Assembly (NCBI GenBank): GCA_029260675.1
Contig: JAJDCV010000018.1
Span: 1-5,991 of the forward strand
Length of the DNA: 5,991 nt
From: Phycisphaeraceae bacterium
Lineage (GTDB): Bacteria > Planctomycetota > Phycisphaerae > Phycisphaerales > Phycisphaeraceae
Direction: 5' to 3'
The position numbers and the translations under genes were made by a program. Under the pieces are notes generated by a model, which saw only the letters and a program-made list of their open reading frames with translations, had not been told where the DNA came from and did not search any database. Positions 5,484 through 5,991 of the stretch are shown here, in pieces. Position 1 is the first letter of the stretch; every line of letters starts with the position of its first letter.

Positions 5484-5991
5484 ATGCAAACCATGACCGG
5501 GATCCTAGAGATCGGTAAGCGGGCCGATGGCCGGCTACGCCAACTGGACCAGACCTACATCTCATCGCCGGACGATCCGGTGGTGCTGGCCAAGGACATC
5601 GACCGTTTCGGCCTGCGTCCCGGTCTGCAGCTGGAAGTTGAGCTGGGCAAGCCGATGGGCGGCGGCGGCGGGAACAACCAGCAGCCCCAAGGCGGCGGCC
5701 GAAAAGGCAAGGGCAAGAACCGCAAGACCAAGAAGCCCAAGTTCGACGCGATCGCACCCAACGCGCTGCGGGTCAACAAGGTTATTTCTGTCGAGGGTAT
5801 GGAGCCGGAGGTTTTTCTCAAGCAGGCCCGCAAGTTCGAGGATCTGACCACGGTCGATCCCGAGCCGAGGATGGACCTTGAGTACCCCGAGTGCCCCCCG
5901 TCCTGCCGGTTGATCGACCTGTTCTGCCCGATCGGGTACGGGCAGCGCGGCATGATCGTCAGCCCGCCCAAGGCCGGCAAGACCATCCTGC
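5484..5991 (+). CDS. rho: Transcription termination factor Rho, N-terminal part (cut by window edge)
   Basis: Hexameric RNA-dependent ATPase/helicase that ends transcription at Rho-dependent sites. The window holds 169 complete codons. Residues 6-55 align without gaps to the E. coli RNA-binding (cold-shock-like) domain: GILEI matches GVLEI, YISSPDD matches YLAGPDD and IDRFGLRPG matches IRRFNLRTG. Residues 57-86 are a Gly then Lys/Arg-rich insert, with nine basic residues in 73-86. Residues 142-158 (RLIDLFCPIGYGQRGMI) and the Walker A motif PPKAGKT (161-167) are diagnostic of Rho. The protein lacks the roughly 47-residue N-terminal helical domain of E. coli Rho. ATG 5484 has a weak GAG 8 bases upstream. 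ATG 5493, directly before the conserved TGILEI, and GTG 5454 are alternatives; an in-frame stop lies at 5412. Rho is often autoregulated, and the terminator-like structure just upstream could serve that. Confidence 0.95.
   Translation, partial: MQTMTGILEIGKRADGRLRQLDQTYISSPDDPVVLAKDIDRFGLRPGLQLEVELGKPMGGGGGNNQQPQGGGRKGKGKNRKTKKPKFDAIAPNALRVNKVISVEGMEPEVFLKQARKFEDLTTVDPEPRMDLEYPECPPSCRLIDLFCPIGYGQRGMIVSPPKAGKTIL

Noticed and set aside
5082..5489. Open frames on both strands across the rho upstream region
   Set aside because: The several frames overlap one another, lack motifs and cross the hairpin cluster and terminator; no start has a ribosome binding site.
5482..5986. Minus-strand frames opposite rho
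   Set aside because: They are antisense to the clearly conserved Rho coding sequence and have no recognisable features.
1..5991. CRISPR array, insertion sequence, phage or defence system
   Set aside because: No regularly spaced identical repeats, transposase, terminal inverted repeats, integrase or defence-type protein is visible in the window.

Overview
The window reads as chromosomal DNA of a GC-rich bacterium, most likely a planctomycete and possibly of the Phycisphaerae type. The main evidence is the 998-residue surface protein at 619-3615. It pairs an N-terminal LEPR-XLL-like motif with FG-GAP repeats, an ASPIC/UnbV domain and a dockerin-like pair of the form DxSGDGxVxxxDLNxVLGNWN, a combination I associate with planctomycetes. 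Near-absent Shine-Dalgarno sites fit this but do not prove it. The taxonomic call is inference.

Layout: three genes lie on the minus strand. From right to left these are a ZIP-family metal transporter (3717-4769), the large secreted FG-GAP/dockerin protein (619-3615), and the N-terminal 187 residues of the ribosomal protein S12 methylthiotransferase RimO (1-561), cut by the window edge. A 714-base non-coding region (4770-5483) separates them from a divergent plus-strand gene, the transcription terminator Rho (5484 to the right edge), also cut off just after its Walker A motif.

The 4770-5483 intergenic region is the least explained part. Going rightward it holds a weak minus-strand promoter candidate for the ZIP gene, a degenerate C-rich 8-11 base repeat that is a G-quadruplex motif on the minus strand, two diverged copies of an 18-19 base motif, and a run of short perfect hairpins (about 5162-5396). 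It ends in a hairpin plus T-tract that looks like a plus-strand intrinsic terminator, 46 bases before the rho start. This could be an uncharacterised small RNA gene or a rho leader with an attenuator; I could not match it to a known RNA family.

The genes do not form one pathway. RimO and Rho are housekeeping proteins acting on the ribosome and on transcription. The ZIP protein is a metal transporter with His-rich segments, and the large protein is probably exported and Ca2+-binding. The coding oddities worth attention are a Rho whose primary RNA-binding aromatic residues appear replaced and that carries a Gly/Lys-rich insert, and a ZIP protein with altered metal-site motifs.
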